The notes beneath the pieces are model-generated. The model was not told where the DNA came from. It worked only from the letters and a program-made list of their open reading frames with translations, and did no database searches. Below are positions 26,694 through 40,015 of a DNA stretch of 48,662 bases, piece by piece (position 1 is the first letter of the stretch; each line of letters begins with the position of its first letter). A program made the translations under genes and the position numbers. Source of the stretch: Syntrophorhabdaceae bacterium PtaU1.Bin034 (GTDB lineage Bacteria; Desulfobacterota_G; Syntrophorhabdia; Syntrophorhabdales; WCHB1-27). Location of the stretch: NCBI GenBank assembly GCA_002067405.1, contig MVRP01000013.1, positions 1 through 48,662 of the forward strand. Direction: 5' to 3'.

Positions 26694-27658
26694 TCATACG
26701 ATCTTTGCCTTCAAAAGATCGTGAATGTGAATAATACCGACAGGGCGTTTCTTGTCTTCCCTTTCAAAAACGAACAGGGAGGTTATCGAGAATTCCTCCA
26801 TTTCCTTTAAGGCATAAGCTGCGAGCGCATCCTTTTCTATGCCTTTGGGGCTCGCGGTCATCACGTCTCTTGCACGTTTATTGAGCATATTGTCGTGCTT
26901 TTCCAGGGCCCTCCTCAGGTCTCCGTCCGTGATGATGCCCACCATTTCTTCATCTCTGTTGAACACGCCGGTCACGCCGAGTCTTTTGGAGGTTACTTCT
27001 ATGATAACATGTTTCATCAACATGTCTTCATAAACTATCGGGATAGCATTGCCCGTATGCATAAGGTCGGCAACGGTCATGAGAAGGCTTCTCCCTATGC
27101 TCCCTCCCGGATGAAGCAAAGCGAGATCGTCGCGGGTGAAGTTTCTTTCCTTCATGAGGGTGACTGCGATGGCATCGCCGAGGGCCAGCGTGGTAGTAGT
27201 GCTGGAAGTCGGAATAAGGTTGTACGGACATGCCTCCTCAACCTTCACGTCGAGCACGATGTCGCCATAACCGGCTATGGTGGACGACCTGTTTCCCGTT
27301 ACCACGACCATCACCATCCCCATTCTTTTTATCCACGGAAGGACTTTTATCACCTCGTCCGTTTCTCCGCTATTTGAGATGACAAAGAAGATATCGTCCC
27401 TCTGAATGATCCCGAGATCGCCGTGAAGCGAGTCTGCCGGATGAAGGTAGACAGACGGTACCCCTATACTGGAGAAAGTCGATGCAATCTTTTTTGCTAT
27501 CAGGCCGGACTTGCCTATACCCGAGAAAATGACCCGGCCTTTGCAGCAATTGATTGCATTCACGGCCCGGTCAAAATCCTCGTTGAGCCCCTCCATCACC
27601 TGGAGTATTGCCCTTGCCTCTTTTTCAAGGACCTCTTTGCCCATTTCGGACAATCTGC

Positions 27659-27662
<4 letters not shown>
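26694..27662 (-). CDS. kdsD: Arabinose 5-phosphate isomerase (KdsD/KpsF family)
   Basis: Converts ribulose 5-phosphate to arabinose 5-phosphate for KDO synthesis. 322 aa: a SIS sugar-isomerase domain (FSGIGKSGLIAKKIAST, HPADSLHGDLG, ISNSGETDEV, TSSTTTTLALGD) and two CBS domains (about 200-320, with GIITDGDLRRALE). GTG 27662 is chosen: it overlaps the kdsA stop as GTGA and AGGAA lies 7 nt before it. ATG 27644 is an alternative. The KDO-8-phosphate phosphatase gene (kdsC) that usually follows is absent. Confidence 0.92.
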
Positions 27663-31289
<3,627 letters not shown>

Positions 31290-31355
31290 CGACAAGACCC
31301 ACTCATCGGAGAATAAGTTTTGATCTTGATTATGTCTGACGAGAGAGGAGCCACT

Positions 31356-32645
31356 CTACAACTCCCCTTCCTCGATCCGTATATGGACACTCTCCGCTCC
31401 TGTAAATGCAAGCCTGTCGATCTCGGCCTTTGCTTTTCTCAAGTTCTCTTCGGTCGCTTCGTAGGTGAGCATGACTATTGATACAAAACCGTTCTCTTTG
31501 CGGCCTTTCTGGGTTACTGCAAAAATACTGATATTATAATCCGCAAGTATGCCGGATATCTTCGAGAGGACCCCCGGTCTGTCCTCCGCCTTAAATCTCA
31601 TGTAGAAGGGCGTTACGGTCTCGCCGCTCTTCCTTATCCTTCTTCCTGCCTCGGAAAGGGACATGGTCGATCTCGCGTATGCCGGTCCTCCGGCCTTTCT
31701 CGCTGCCATGTCGACAATATCACTCACCACGGCGCTTCCCGTGGGATCACCCCCGGCACCTTTTCCATAATAAAGGTTCGGGCCCACCCTGTCGCCGACA
31801 ATATAGACCGCATTGTACACGCCATTCACGTTACTCATCAGGTGTTTGATGGGGAGCATCGCAGGCTCTACCCTCACCTCGAGAACCCCGTCTTCTTCTT
31901 TCGCAACCGCCAGCAACTTTATCTTGTACCCGAACTCTCTTGCGAATTCGATGTCTATCGGCTCAATCCGGGAAATACCGCCTGTCCCTATTTTCTCCAT
32001 CGATATGGGATAGCCGAAGGCGAGGCGCGTAAGAATACAAAGCTTGTGGGCAGCATCTATTCCCTCAATGTCGAGGGTAGGGTCGGCTTCGGCAAAGCCC
32101 GCCCGACGCGCGTCATCCAAAGCCCGATCAAAAGGAAGTCCTTCCTCCGTCATCTTGCTGAGGATATAGTTGCTCGTGCCGTTCAGGATGCCGAGTATGT
32201 AGCCTATTTTGTTACCCACAAGGCCATCCCGCAACGCCCTGATCACGGGAATTCCGCCGCATACAGAAGCCTCGAAGCCTATCTCGCATCCGTGCTCGGC
32301 AGCCAGGCCGAACAACTCGTTGCCCCTTTCGGCGAGGAGGGCCTTGTTCGCGGTAACGACCCATTTCTTCTTCTCAATGGCCTGAGAAATGAACTCATAT
32401 GCGATGCCCGTGCCACCGACAAGCTCAACAATGATATCTATTTTGGGGTCATTGATAAGGTCTAAGGCATCGCGGAAGAGAAGCTCTGACTCGAAGCCTC
32501 TGCGCCGCTCCTGGTTAACCTCAGCCGCTCCGACAACGGCTATATTGACGCCGGTCTTTTCCCTAATCAATGAACGGTGGTCCCTCAGTATCTCATATGT
32601 GCCCCGGCCCACCGTGCCAAGGCCTATAATGCCTATCCCGATCAT
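31356..32645 (-). CDS. hom: Homoserine dehydrogenase
   Basis: Reduces aspartate semialdehyde to homoserine in methionine and threonine synthesis. 429 aa: NAD(P)-binding [36 protein letters not shown], catalytic block [11 protein letters not shown], and a C-terminal ACT domain (about 345-425; [12 protein letters not shown]) implying end-product control. It overlaps the aminotransferase stop by 4 nt. The gap to apgM is 66 nt. Confidence 0.95.
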   Translation of the reverse strand: MIGIGIIGLGTVGRGTYEILRDHRSLIREKTGVNIAVVGAAEVNQERRRGFESELLFRDALDLINDPKIDIIVELVGGTGIAYEFISQAIEKKKWVVTANKALLAERGNELFGLAAEHGCEIGFEASVCGGIPVIRALRDGLVGNKIGYILGILNGTSNYILSKMTEEGLPFDRALDDARRAGFAEADPTLDIEGIDAAHKLCILTRLAFGYPISMEKIGTGGISRIEPIDIEFAREFGYKIKLLAVAKEEDGVLEVRVEPAMLPIKHLMSNVNGVYNAVYIVGDRVGPNLYYGKGAGGDPTGSAVVSDIVDMAARKAGGPAYARSTMSLSEAGRRIRKSGETVTPFYMRFKAEDRPGVLSKISGILADYNISIFAVTQKGRKENGFVSIVMLTYEATEENLRKAKAEIDRLAFTGAESVHIRIEEGEL

Positions 32646-33823
32646 TGCTTTTTTGCAAACAGTACGTTTCGGATGCCCTTCACCGCCTGTTTGATCCTGT
32701 GTTCGTTCTCGATGAGGGCAAATCTGAGATACCCTTCACCGTACTCGCCAAACCCTATCCCCGGCGAGGACGCTACTTTGGCTTCCTTTAGCAGAAGCTT
32801 TGAAAACTCGAGTGATCCCATCTGCATAAACTCCTCCGGAATTTTCGCCCACACGAACATCGTGGCTTTCGGCGGATCTATACGCCATCCGCACCGTGCG
32901 AGACCATGACAGAGAGTGCCCCTTCTCTTCCTGTATTTCTCGGTAATCTCGCTGACACAGGACCCTTCTCCATTAAGGGCGATGATCGAGGCGATCTGTA
33001 TGGGCTGGAACACACCATAATCGAAATAACTCTTTATCCTTGATAAAGCGCCGATCATCTTCCGGTTGCCCACTGCAAAGCCTACCCTCCAGCCGGGCAT
33101 GCTGTAGCTTTTGGAAAGAGAGAAAAACTCGACGCCCACATCCTTTGCGCCCTTTGCCTCAAGAAAGCTCGGGGCCGTATAGCCGTCAAAAACCAGGTCC
33201 GCGTATGCAAGATCGTGAACGACCATGAGATTATGCTCTTTGGCAAAATCAACAATTTTCTCAAAAAAATCCAGGCCTACTACCTCGGTCGTCGGATTGC
33301 TGGGAAAACTGAGAATCAGCATCTTCGGCTGAGGCCAGGTTGTTTTTGTGGCAACCGCCAGTCTGTCAATGAAACCGTCCAGAGGCAGAAGAGGAATCGT
33401 TCTCAGGTCCCCTCCCGCGATTACGACAGAATAGGTATGTATGGGGTACGAGGGATCGGGAACGAGAACGACGTCTCCCGAATTGACAGTGGCCAGCACC
33501 AGATGACCTATTCCTTCTTTCGCTCCCATGGTCACGATGGCCTCGGTCTCAGGGTCGATCTCGACATCGAACCTTCGCGCATACCAGTCGGATATGGCCT
33601 TCCGCAGTTTCGGAATGCCCCGGGTCACGGAATACCTGTGGTTACGAGGGTTTTTCGCCGCCTCCAGCAGTTTTGCCACAATGTGCTTTGGCGTGGGAAT
33701 ATCGGGATTACCCATGCCAAGATCAATGATGTCTTCACCGTTTCGTCTGGCCTCTATGAGCAATTCCCTGACGATGTTGAAGGCATATGGAGGCAGCCTC
33801 GAAATCCGGTAAAAGTCTTCCAT
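32642..33823 (-). CDS. PLP aminotransferase, AlaC/DapL-like
   Basis: Class I/II aminotransferase of 393 aa. [11 protein letters not shown] is near the N-terminus, FPSNPTTEV around the middle, and the PLP lysine lies in [15 protein letters not shown]. Genes of this type beside hom are usually annotated as alanine or aspartate aminotransferases, but DapL-like activity cannot be excluded. ATG 33823 is chosen as the start since homology begins with the family-typical [10 protein letters not shown]; there is no obvious ribosome site. It is the first gene of the long minus-strand run. DapL-type substrate use is unproven. Confidence 0.85.
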   Translation of the reverse strand: MEDFYRISRLPPYAFNIVRELLIEARRNGEDIIDLGMGNPDIPTPKHIVAKLLEAAKNPRNHRYSVTRGIPKLRKAISDWYARRFDVEIDPETEAIVTMGAKEGIGHLVLATVNSGDVVLVPDPSYPIHTYSVVIAGGDLRTIPLLPLDGFIDRLAVATKTTWPQPKMLILSFPSNPTTEVVGLDFFEKIVDFAKEHNLMVVHDLAYADLVFDGYTAPSFLEAKGAKDVGVEFFSLSKSYSMPGWRVGFAVGNRKMIGALSRIKSYFDYGVFQPIQIASIIALNGEGSCVSEITEKYRKRRGTLCHGLARCGWRIDPPKATMFVWAKIPEEFMQMGSLEFSKLLLKEAKVASSPGIGFGEYGEGYLRFALIENEHRIKQAVKGIRNVLFAKKQ

Positions 33824-33934
33824 TTCAATGAAATTACCACAGAAGACCGGCACAATCAACAGCTAGTGTCAAATTGCAGACGTGATTGCGGCTATGCGAG
33901 GCCTGCCCCGGAATATCTGAATCTGAAAGATGAT

Positions 33935-34010
33935 GGAAGCGGGAAAAACGAAGCAGCTTCTCCTCCTCTTCTGTTCTCCCGCATATTCGCTTTCTCACTT
34001 CGTTGCTTCC
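33935..34010. repeat. Bulged inverted repeat
   Basis: GGAAGC (33935-33940) and AACGAAG (33946-33952) together pair with CTTCGTTGCTTCC (33998-34010), leaving a bulge of about 5-6 nt, and GCGGGA pairs alternatively with TCCCGC inside. It is not a recognised RNA family. Confidence 0.45.
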
Positions 34011-34033
34011 ACTTTTGCCACTAATCACTATCG

Positions 34034-34058
34034 GGTGAGGAGTAGGTGTCGCCTCACC
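34034..34058. repeat. GTGAGG/CCTCAC hairpin, copy 1
   Basis: GGTGAGG (34034-34040) and CCTCACC (34052-34058) form a 7-bp stem. A similar hairpin with related loop lies at 44988-45020. Confidence 0.5.
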
Positions 34059-34112
34059 TGAGCCCTGTAGCAGTATCAGCATGATTGCAATTTGGAATAA
34101 GACGGCCTGACC

Positions 34113-34140
34113 TTGACATGGATATGTGGGGAATGATAGT
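34113..34140 (+). promoter_or_regulatory. Probable promoter of cooC
   Basis: TTGACA (34113-34118), 16 bp, GATAGT (34135-34140), closely followed by the AAGGAG ribosome site of cooC, which gives a very short leader. Confidence 0.4.
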
Positions 34141-34158
34141 GTTTTCAAGGAGATTCGC

Positions 34159-34935
34159 ATGAAGGTGGCAGTGTCGGGAAAAGGCGGTGTGGGCAAGACA
34201 ACCCTTGCCGGGGTAATGGCGAGGGTGCTTGCAGACAAGGGTCACAAGGTACTTGCCATCGATGCGGACCCGGATGCAAATCTTGCAAGCGCGATCGGCA
34301 TCACTCCTGAGGAACTCAGGAACACCAAACCGCTTGCCCAGATGAGAGAATTGATCGAGGAGAGAACGGGCGCGAAGAAAGGCTCTTTTGGCGCCTACTT
34401 CAAACTGAATCCCCAAGTGGAAGACCTGCCGGATCGGTTTTCCGTCTCCAGAGGCAATGTCAAACTGATGGTCCTCGGCACCATACCTCAGGGGGGTGGC
34501 GGCTGCTTCTGTCCGGAAAACGTCGTGCTCAAGAGCCTGCTTGCCCACGTGTTCATCGAGCGCGATGAGTATCTGATCGTGGATATGGAGGCCGGCCTGG
34601 AACATCTGGGCCGCGGAACAACAGCCTACATGGATGCCCTGATAGTGGTAGTGGAGCCGGGCAGACGGAGCTTTCAGACCGCGAGGCAGGTAAAGAGCCT
34701 CGCCGATGACCTGGGTATCAAACGAATCTACGTGGTCGGGAACAAAATAAGTAATGATTCCGATCTTTCCATGATCCGCGAACACCTGCCCGACCTCCCT
34801 TTTCTAGGCTCCATGACGTACAACGAGAAGATACTCGAAGCCGACAAACTGGGCGTCTCTCCTTATGACATCGATTCACGGATCAAAAACGAAGTAGCGC
34901 ATATCATCGCCACCTTCGAAGAAGAAGCGGCATGA
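34159..34935 (+). CDS. cooC: CooC-type nickel-insertion ATPase
   Basis: MinD/NifH-like ATPase of the CooC family, accessory for nickel insertion into carbon monoxide dehydrogenase in its known relatives. 258 aa; deviant Walker A GKGGVGKTT at residues 8-16, IDADPDANLA, and a CXC pair C116/C118 in GGCFCPEN, the metal-binding motif of CooC dimers. ATG 34159 is chosen due to AAGGAG upstream. No CODH gene lies in this window; the next genes are plsC and ftsK, with a 4-nt overlap to plsC. It could also serve acetyl-CoA synthase-type machinery elsewhere. Confidence 0.87.
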   Translation: MKVAVSGKGGVGKTTLAGVMARVLADKGHKVLAIDADPDANLASAIGITPEELRNTKPLAQMRELIEERTGAKKGSFGAYFKLNPQVEDLPDRFSVSRGNVKLMVLGTIPQGGGGCFCPENVVLKSLLAHVFIERDEYLIVDMEAGLEHLGRGTTAYMDALIVVVEPGRRSFQTARQVKSLADDLGIKRIYVVGNKISNDSDLSMIREHLPDLPFLGSMTYNEKILEADKLGVSPYDIDSRIKNEVAHIIATFEEEAA

Positions 34936-35639
34936 GAAAGGCTTTCTCCTATCTGAACCTCGTGTTCACCACCCTCTTCCTTGCCGTCATCGCCCTTGCC
35001 GTATCGCCCTTTGACCCGAAAGGCGAGCGGATACACGGGATCGCCCGTTTCTGGGCCCGCATTTGCCTGAAAGTAGCGGGCATTTCCGTCTCGGTTGAGG
35101 GTGCCCACAGGATTTGCGAACCTCCTTACCTCCTCATGTCGAACCATCAAAGCGCGCTCGACATCTTCGTCCTCCTCGCCGCAATGCCCGTGTCATTTAA
35201 ATTCATCGCCAAACGGGAGCTCTTCCTCATACCGTTCTTCGGTTGGGCGATCAAACGGGCCGGCTACATCAGCATTGACAGGGAGAACCCACGAGAAGCC
35301 TTGAAGGCCATAGAAGAGGCCGTGCGAAGGATGAGAGACGGGACAACAGTGCTCATCTTCCCGGAGGGAACGAGAAGCCGGGACGGAAAATTGCTTCCTT
35401 TCCTGAAAGGGGGCTTCTCTCTCGCATCCCGGGCGGCAGTGCCGGTGGCGCCTCTGGCCATAATCGGAAGCAATCCCCTGCAGCCGCCCGGTTGCTTTGT
35501 CCCCGTATGCAAAGGGCATGTGACCATCCAGATAGGAAAACCTATACTGTTGGAGGGGAAAGGTTTATCCTATAAAGCCGAGCTTGCGGAAGAGGTCCGC
35601 TCGGCCATCGAGAGGCTGTTGGAATGTCCGAAGAACTGA
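34932..35639 (+). CDS. plsC: 1-acyl-sn-glycerol-3-phosphate acyltransferase
   Basis: Transfers the second acyl group to make phosphatidic acid at the inner membrane. 235 aa with the acyltransferase motifs NHQSALD (catalytic His and Asp), FPEGTRSRDG and the VAPLAIIG block; a hydrophobic N-terminal segment (about 7-27). It overlaps cooC by 4 nt and ftsK by 16 nt. Confidence 0.93.
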   Translation: MRKAFSYLNLVFTTLFLAVIALAVSPFDPKGERIHGIARFWARICLKVAGISVSVEGAHRICEPPYLLMSNHQSALDIFVLLAAMPVSFKFIAKRELFLIPFFGWAIKRAGYISIDRENPREALKAIEEAVRRMRDGTTVLIFPEGTRSRDGKLLPFLKGGFSLASRAAVPVAPLAIIGSNPLQPPGCFVPVCKGHVTIQIGKPILLEGKGLSYKAELAEEVRSAIERLLECPKN

Positions 35640-37672
35640 AGAAAGAGATTATCGGCATCGGATTGCTCGGCGTCTTTGCCTTCATCCTTATAAGCCTGCT
35701 CTCCTACCAGCCCTTCGATCCCTCGCTCAATACGGTGGCCTCCGACACGGTGAGAAACTTCTGCGGAAGGGCAGGCTCCTACACGTCCGATTTTCTCATT
35801 CAACTTTTCGGGATCATGAGTTACGCGGTTACCTGCTTCATCCTCGCCTTCTCGATTATTTTCCTGAGAAGGAAAGCAATGCCCCACCTTTTGATACTCG
35901 GCTCGGGTTTTCTGCTGTTTTTCCTCTCCATGTCCGCTTTATTGCAAATAACCGTTGGCAAGATTCAGGTCAAGACGGTGACGATCCCTTTTTCAGGCCT
36001 GCTGGGCCTCCTGCTGGAGCGGGGCCTGCTCCACGCATTCAGTTACTTCGGCAGCCTTCTTCTTTCAGTGATACTCTTTCTCATATCTCTTTTTCTTATT
36101 GCCCAGGTGCCGTTGCTCTCCATAATCGAAACACGGCTTTCAAGAAAGAAGTCGGTCGAGCGCACCAAAGCAATCAAAGTCGTCGAGGAAAAGGTAGAGC
36201 AACCGCCCAGAGAGAAGGAAAAAGAGCGTAAGGAAAAAAAGGCGGTGCAGGAATCCTTCGAGTTCCTCAAGGATATAGACCCGTACAAGCTGCCCTCTGT
36301 CTCGCTCCTTGACCCTATTGAAAAACGGGAGGTCAAGGTCGACAAGGAGAGCGTGCAGTTTAGCGCCCGTATACTTGAAAAGAAGCTGAAGGACTACGGG
36401 ATAGACGGAAAAGTCGTCGAGGTCAGGCCGGGACCGGTTATTACCATGTTTGAGTTCGAGCCGGCGGCTGGCGTCAAGGTGAGCCGTATCTCCAATCTCG
36501 CGGATGACCTGGCTATGGCGCTCAGTGCGGTTTCCATAAGGATCATCGCGCCTATTCCCGGAAAGGCCGTGGTCGGCATAGAAGTCCCCAATAAGGTCAG
36601 GCAGACGGTTTACCTGCGAGAAATCATCGAATCTGAAGTCTTTAACGCATCCAAGAACATGCTCACCCTTTCTTTGGGGAAAACCATTTCCGGTGAATCC
36701 TTTGTCGCCGATCTGACAAAAATGCCCCATCTCCTCGTTGCGGGGTCGACCGGGTCGGGCAAAAGCGTCTCGCTCAACACCATGATCATCAGCATCCTGT
36801 TCAAGGCGACGCCCCTCAACGTCCGCTTTATGATGATCGACCTGAAGATGCTGGAACTTTCGCCCTACGAAGGCATTCCCCATCTGTTGCTCCCTGTCAT
36901 GACGAATGCAAAAAACGCGAAGACTGCGCTTCGCTGGCTGATCGACGAGATGGAGAGGCGCTACCAGCTCATGTCCGAGAAGGGCGTGCGCAACATCGAC
37001 AAATACAACCAGAAAGTAAGCAAAGAGGAGGGGGAGACGATCCCCTATATTGTGGTCGTTATCGACGAGTTGGCAGACCTCATGATGGTCTCGTCAAAAG
37101 AGGTGGAAGAGTATATTGCGCGGCTCGCCCAGATGGCCAGGGCATCGGGCATCCACCTCATCCTTGCGACGCAGCGGCCCTCGGTTGACGTTCTTACAGG
37201 CATAATCAAGGCCAATTTTCCCGCCCGCATGTCCTTCAAGGTCACGTCAAAAGTGGATTCCAGGACCATCCTTGACACGAACGGCGCCGAAAGTCTCCTC
37301 GGCGCAGGCGATATGCTCTTTTTGAGCCCCGGTGTCGGCCGGCTGCAGCGTATACACAGCCCCTTCGTGACCGAGGGCGAAATAAGGAGAATTGTCGAGT
37401 TCCTGAAGACACAGGGGGCGCCCTCTTACCACGAGGAGATACTGGAAGAGAAGGAAGAGAGCGAGGAGGGAGAGGACCTCAACGACGAGAAGTACCAGGA
37501 AGCACTCGAGTTTGTTTACGACAAGGGCGAAGCGTCGATCAGCATGATCCAGCGGAGATTCAGGATAGGCTATAACCGGGCTGCCCGGATCGTGGAAAGA
37601 ATGGAAAGAGAAGGAGTGCTCGGGCCGTCCACCGGGATCAAGCCCCGGGAAGTGTTGAAGAGGAAGGAATAG
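35624..37672 (+). CDS. ftsK: DNA translocase FtsK
   Basis: Divisome-linked DNA pump that clears and resolves chromosomes at the septum. 682 aa, short linker form: four hydrophobic N-terminal segments within about 1-165, a charged linker (about 180-210), the FtsK motor with Walker A GSTGSGKSV and Walker B VVVIDELADLMM, ILATQRPSVDVLTG, and a C-terminal gamma winged-helix domain (about 610-675; SISMIQRRFRIGYNRAARIVE) which binds KOPS-type sequence. Overlaps plsC. Confidence 0.95.
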   Translation: MSEELKKEIIGIGLLGVFAFILISLLSYQPFDPSLNTVASDTVRNFCGRAGSYTSDFLIQLFGIMSYAVTCFILAFSIIFLRRKAMPHLLILGSGFLLFFLSMSALLQITVGKIQVKTVTIPFSGLLGLLLERGLLHAFSYFGSLLLSVILFLISLFLIAQVPLLSIIETRLSRKKSVERTKAIKVVEEKVEQPPREKEKERKEKKAVQESFEFLKDIDPYKLPSVSLLDPIEKREVKVDKESVQFSARILEKKLKDYGIDGKVVEVRPGPVITMFEFEPAAGVKVSRISNLADDLAMALSAVSIRIIAPIPGKAVVGIEVPNKVRQTVYLREIIESEVFNASKNMLTLSLGKTISGESFVADLTKMPHLLVAGSTGSGKSVSLNTMIISILFKATPLNVRFMMIDLKMLELSPYEGIPHLLLPVMTNAKNAKTALRWLIDEMERRYQLMSEKGVRNIDKYNQKVSKEEGETIPYIVVVIDELADLMMVSSKEVEEYIARLAQMARASGIHLILATQRPSVDVLTGIIKANFPARMSFKVTSKVDSRTILDTNGAESLLGAGDMLFLSPGVGRLQRIHSPFVTEGEIRRIVEFLKTQGAPSYHEEILEEKEESEEGEDLNDEKYQEALEFVYDKGEASISMIQRRFRIGYNRAARIVERMEREGVLGPSTGIKPREVLKRKE

Positions 37673-37733
37673 AGAATAACTCTCTTCAGCCATATCGACC
37701 GCATTATTGGAAAAACATAACACGGAGGTAAAG

Positions 37734-38387
37734 GTGATTAAATCATTCGTCAAGACCATTCTAGCAGCCTTCGTCCTGATGTGGGGGATCAGTACCGCTA
37801 CCCATGCCGATCAGCTCGACTCCATCAAGAAGACCTATTCTGAAATAAACACGGTCGACGCACGATTTCAGCAGAAGATCTACATAACGGCCCTCAAGAG
37901 AGAACGGGAGATGAAGGGGGAGTTCTTCTACAAGCGGGCGAAAGGCTTTCTCTGGAAATACACGGCGCCGAAGGAAAAGATCTTCCTTTATGACGGAACG
38001 GCCATCTGGCAGGCAGAGGAAGACAAGCCGTCTGTGATCAAGGAGAAGATCAATAAAGAGAAGATGGAAGGCAACTTTCTCGATCTCGTGGACGATGTGA
38101 CCCGGCTGGACAGGCTTTTTACCGTCAAGCAGTCGACGAAGCAGGATAACCTGGACATCCTTGAACTCATTCCGAAGAAGGAAGGCACACTCAAGTCCGC
38201 CCGCATCTGGGTCGACAGCCAGTCCATCATCAAGAAAATGGAGATAACCGAGATCACGGGCAACGTGAATACTATCGAATTCTCCTCAATAAAGATAAAC
38301 AAATCGGTGTCGGACAATCTCTTTGTATTCAAGCCCGGCAAGAGAGAAATAATAGAGAGTGATAGAGATGGCGCTCCACAAAGATGA
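37734..38387 (+). CDS. lolA: Outer membrane lipoprotein carrier protein LolA
   Basis: Periplasmic chaperone carrying lipoproteins to the outer membrane. 217 aa with an N-terminal signal peptide (about 1-24, ending THA). The mature part shows VDARFQQKIYI, GEFFYKRAKGFLWKYTAP, and a LolA-like beta pattern (FLYDGTAIWQ). GTG 37734 is chosen: GGAGG is 5 nt before it. It overlaps recO by 20 nt. The order ftsK-lolA is common in Gram-negatives. Confidence 0.88.
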   Translation: MIKSFVKTILAAFVLMWGISTATHADQLDSIKKTYSEINTVDARFQQKIYITALKREREMKGEFFYKRAKGFLWKYTAPKEKIFLYDGTAIWQAEEDKPSVIKEKINKEKMEGNFLDLVDDVTRLDRLFTVKQSTKQDNLDILELIPKKEGTLKSARIWVDSQSIIKKMEITEITGNVNTIEFSSIKINKSVSDNLFVFKPGKREIIESDRDGAPQR

Positions 38388-39099
38388 GGCAATAGTCCTT
38401 TCAGCGCGGGTATTCGGTGAATCCGACAAGATCCTGCGCTTCTTCACGTTAAGTTCGGGAAAACTGTCAGGCATTGCCAAGGGGGGTAAAAAGAGCCAAA
38501 AGAGGTTCATGAACACCCTGGAGCTTTTCAACCATATAAACATCGAGTATTTCGAGAAGTTCGGGAAAGGCTTGGTACGCATTGACAACGCCGATCTTAT
38601 AGAAGCAAACAACGGCATTGAGTCGAGCTTCAAGAAGATGTGCGTTGCCGCGTTTTTCACCGAATTCGTTGACAGGCTGACCAAGGAAAAAGAGCGGAAC
38701 GAGCCTCTCTTCCGCTTCTTGAAAAGCAGCCTCAACAGGGTCAAATCAGTTGAATTTACGTGCTCCGATGTACTATATTATCAGCTACAAATGCTTGATC
38801 ATCTTGGATATATGCCCAACTTCAAAACCTGCGTTCAATGTGGAAAAGACCTTGCCGAGCACGAGAAGGTTTCGTTCTCGAATGAAAGGGGGGGCACGGT
38901 TTGCCCTGTCTGCTCAAGGTCGGTTCCCCACAGAAGATATCCCGAGGGTGTAGTCACGAGGCTTTCAGATCCCGAGGCGGTCAATGCAATCGATAATCAC
39001 GCCTTTGAGCGACATGGAAGGGAAATCCTTGAGGCTTTCACCTCTTTCCACCTCAATGTGGAATTCAAGTCGTACAGGCTCCTGAGGAGCGTCACGTAG
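38368..39099 (+). CDS. recO: DNA repair protein RecO
   Basis: Recombination mediator of the RecFOR pathway, 243 aa. N-terminal OB fold (about 1-80, [34 protein letters not shown]) and a C-terminal helical domain with a zinc motif CVQCGKDL ... CPVCSR. ATG 38368 is chosen, three codons into the longest frame, since the fold begins there. Followed immediately by glyQ. Confidence 0.92.
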   Translation: MALHKDEAIVLSARVFGESDKILRFFTLSSGKLSGIAKGGKKSQKRFMNTLELFNHINIEYFEKFGKGLVRIDNADLIEANNGIESSFKKMCVAAFFTEFVDRLTKEKERNEPLFRFLKSSLNRVKSVEFTCSDVLYYQLQMLDHLGYMPNFKTCVQCGKDLAEHEKVSFSNERGGTVCPVCSRSVPHRRYPEGVVTRLSDPEAVNAIDNHAFERHGREILEAFTSFHLNVEFKSYRLLRSVT

Positions 39100-39100
39100 C

Positions 39101-40015
39101 ATGTACTTTCAAAACCTTATACTGGAACTTCAGAAGTACTGGGCGAGCCAGGGATGCGTCATTCAGCAGCCCTATGATATGGAGGTGGGCGCCGGAACGT
39201 TTCACCCTGCCACCTTCCTGAGGGTCCTTGGCCCTGAACCGTGGAACACGGCGTATGTGCAGCCGTCGAGAAGACCCACGGACGGCCGGTACGGCGAAAA
39301 CCCGAACAGGCTCCAGCATTACTACCAGTTTCAGGTCATCATGAAGCCTTCACCCCTCGACATCCAGAATATGTACCTGGACAGCCTGAGGAGCTTTGGC
39401 ATCGACCCGGCTTATCACGACATAAGGTTCGTCGAAGACGATTGGGAATCCCCCACCCTCGGCGCCTGGGGCCTTGGATGGGAGGTGTGGCTCGACGGCA
39501 TGGAGATCACCCAGTTCACGTATTTCCAGCAGGTGGGCGGCATCGATCTCTCCCCGATCAGCGTCGAGATCACTTACGGTATCGAGCGGATCACGATGTA
39601 CCTGCAGGACGTGGACAGCGTGTACAAGATCAAATGGAACGACAAGGTTCTTTACGGTGACATATATCTCGAACCGGAGCGGGAGTACTCGACCTACAAC
39701 TTCGAAGAGGCAGACAGCGGCATGCTCCGGAAGGCGTTCGACAGCTATGAGGCGGAAGGACAAAAACTGATCAAAGAAAGGGAATTGATCTATCCCGCCT
39801 ATGATTTCTGCCTGAAATGCTCCCACTCCTTTAACCTTCTCGATGCGAGAGGTGCCTTGAGCGTGACCGAACGGACGAACTATATCGCCCGGGTCAGGAA
39901 CCTCGCAAAAATGTGCGCCGAGCTTTATGTCAGAAAACGGGAAGAAATGGGCTTCCCCCTTCTCGGCCGGACCGACGGCATCGCGGCTCATGGTGCCCAC
40001 GGGGGTGCGCGATGA
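39101..40015 (+). CDS. glyQ: Glycine-tRNA ligase alpha subunit
   Basis: Alpha subunit of the tetrameric bacterial glycyl-tRNA synthetase. 304 aa with [56 protein letters not shown] (split here as recognised blocks) and [19 protein letters not shown]. Length and catalytic core match the family. It starts 2 nt after recO and overlaps glyS by 4 nt (ATGA). Confidence 0.97.
   Translation: MYFQNLILELQKYWASQGCVIQQPYDMEVGAGTFHPATFLRVLGPEPWNTAYVQPSRRPTDGRYGENPNRLQHYYQFQVIMKPSPLDIQNMYLDSLRSFGIDPAYHDIRFVEDDWESPTLGAWGLGWEVWLDGMEITQFTYFQQVGGIDLSPISVEITYGIERITMYLQDVDSVYKIKWNDKVLYGDIYLEPEREYSTYNFEEADSGMLRKAFDSYEAEGQKLIKERELIYPAYDFCLKCSHSFNLLDARGALSVTERTNYIARVRNLAKMCAELYVRKREEMGFPLLGRTDGIAAHGAHGGAR

Larger units (their letters stand above)
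33824..34158. other. Divergent intergenic region with inverted repeats
   Basis: 335 bp without a gene between the aminotransferase and cooC. It holds a bulged inverted repeat (33935-34010), a GTGAGG-type hairpin (34034-34058) and the probable cooC promoter. No promoter for the aminotransferase was identified with confidence. Confidence 0.6.
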
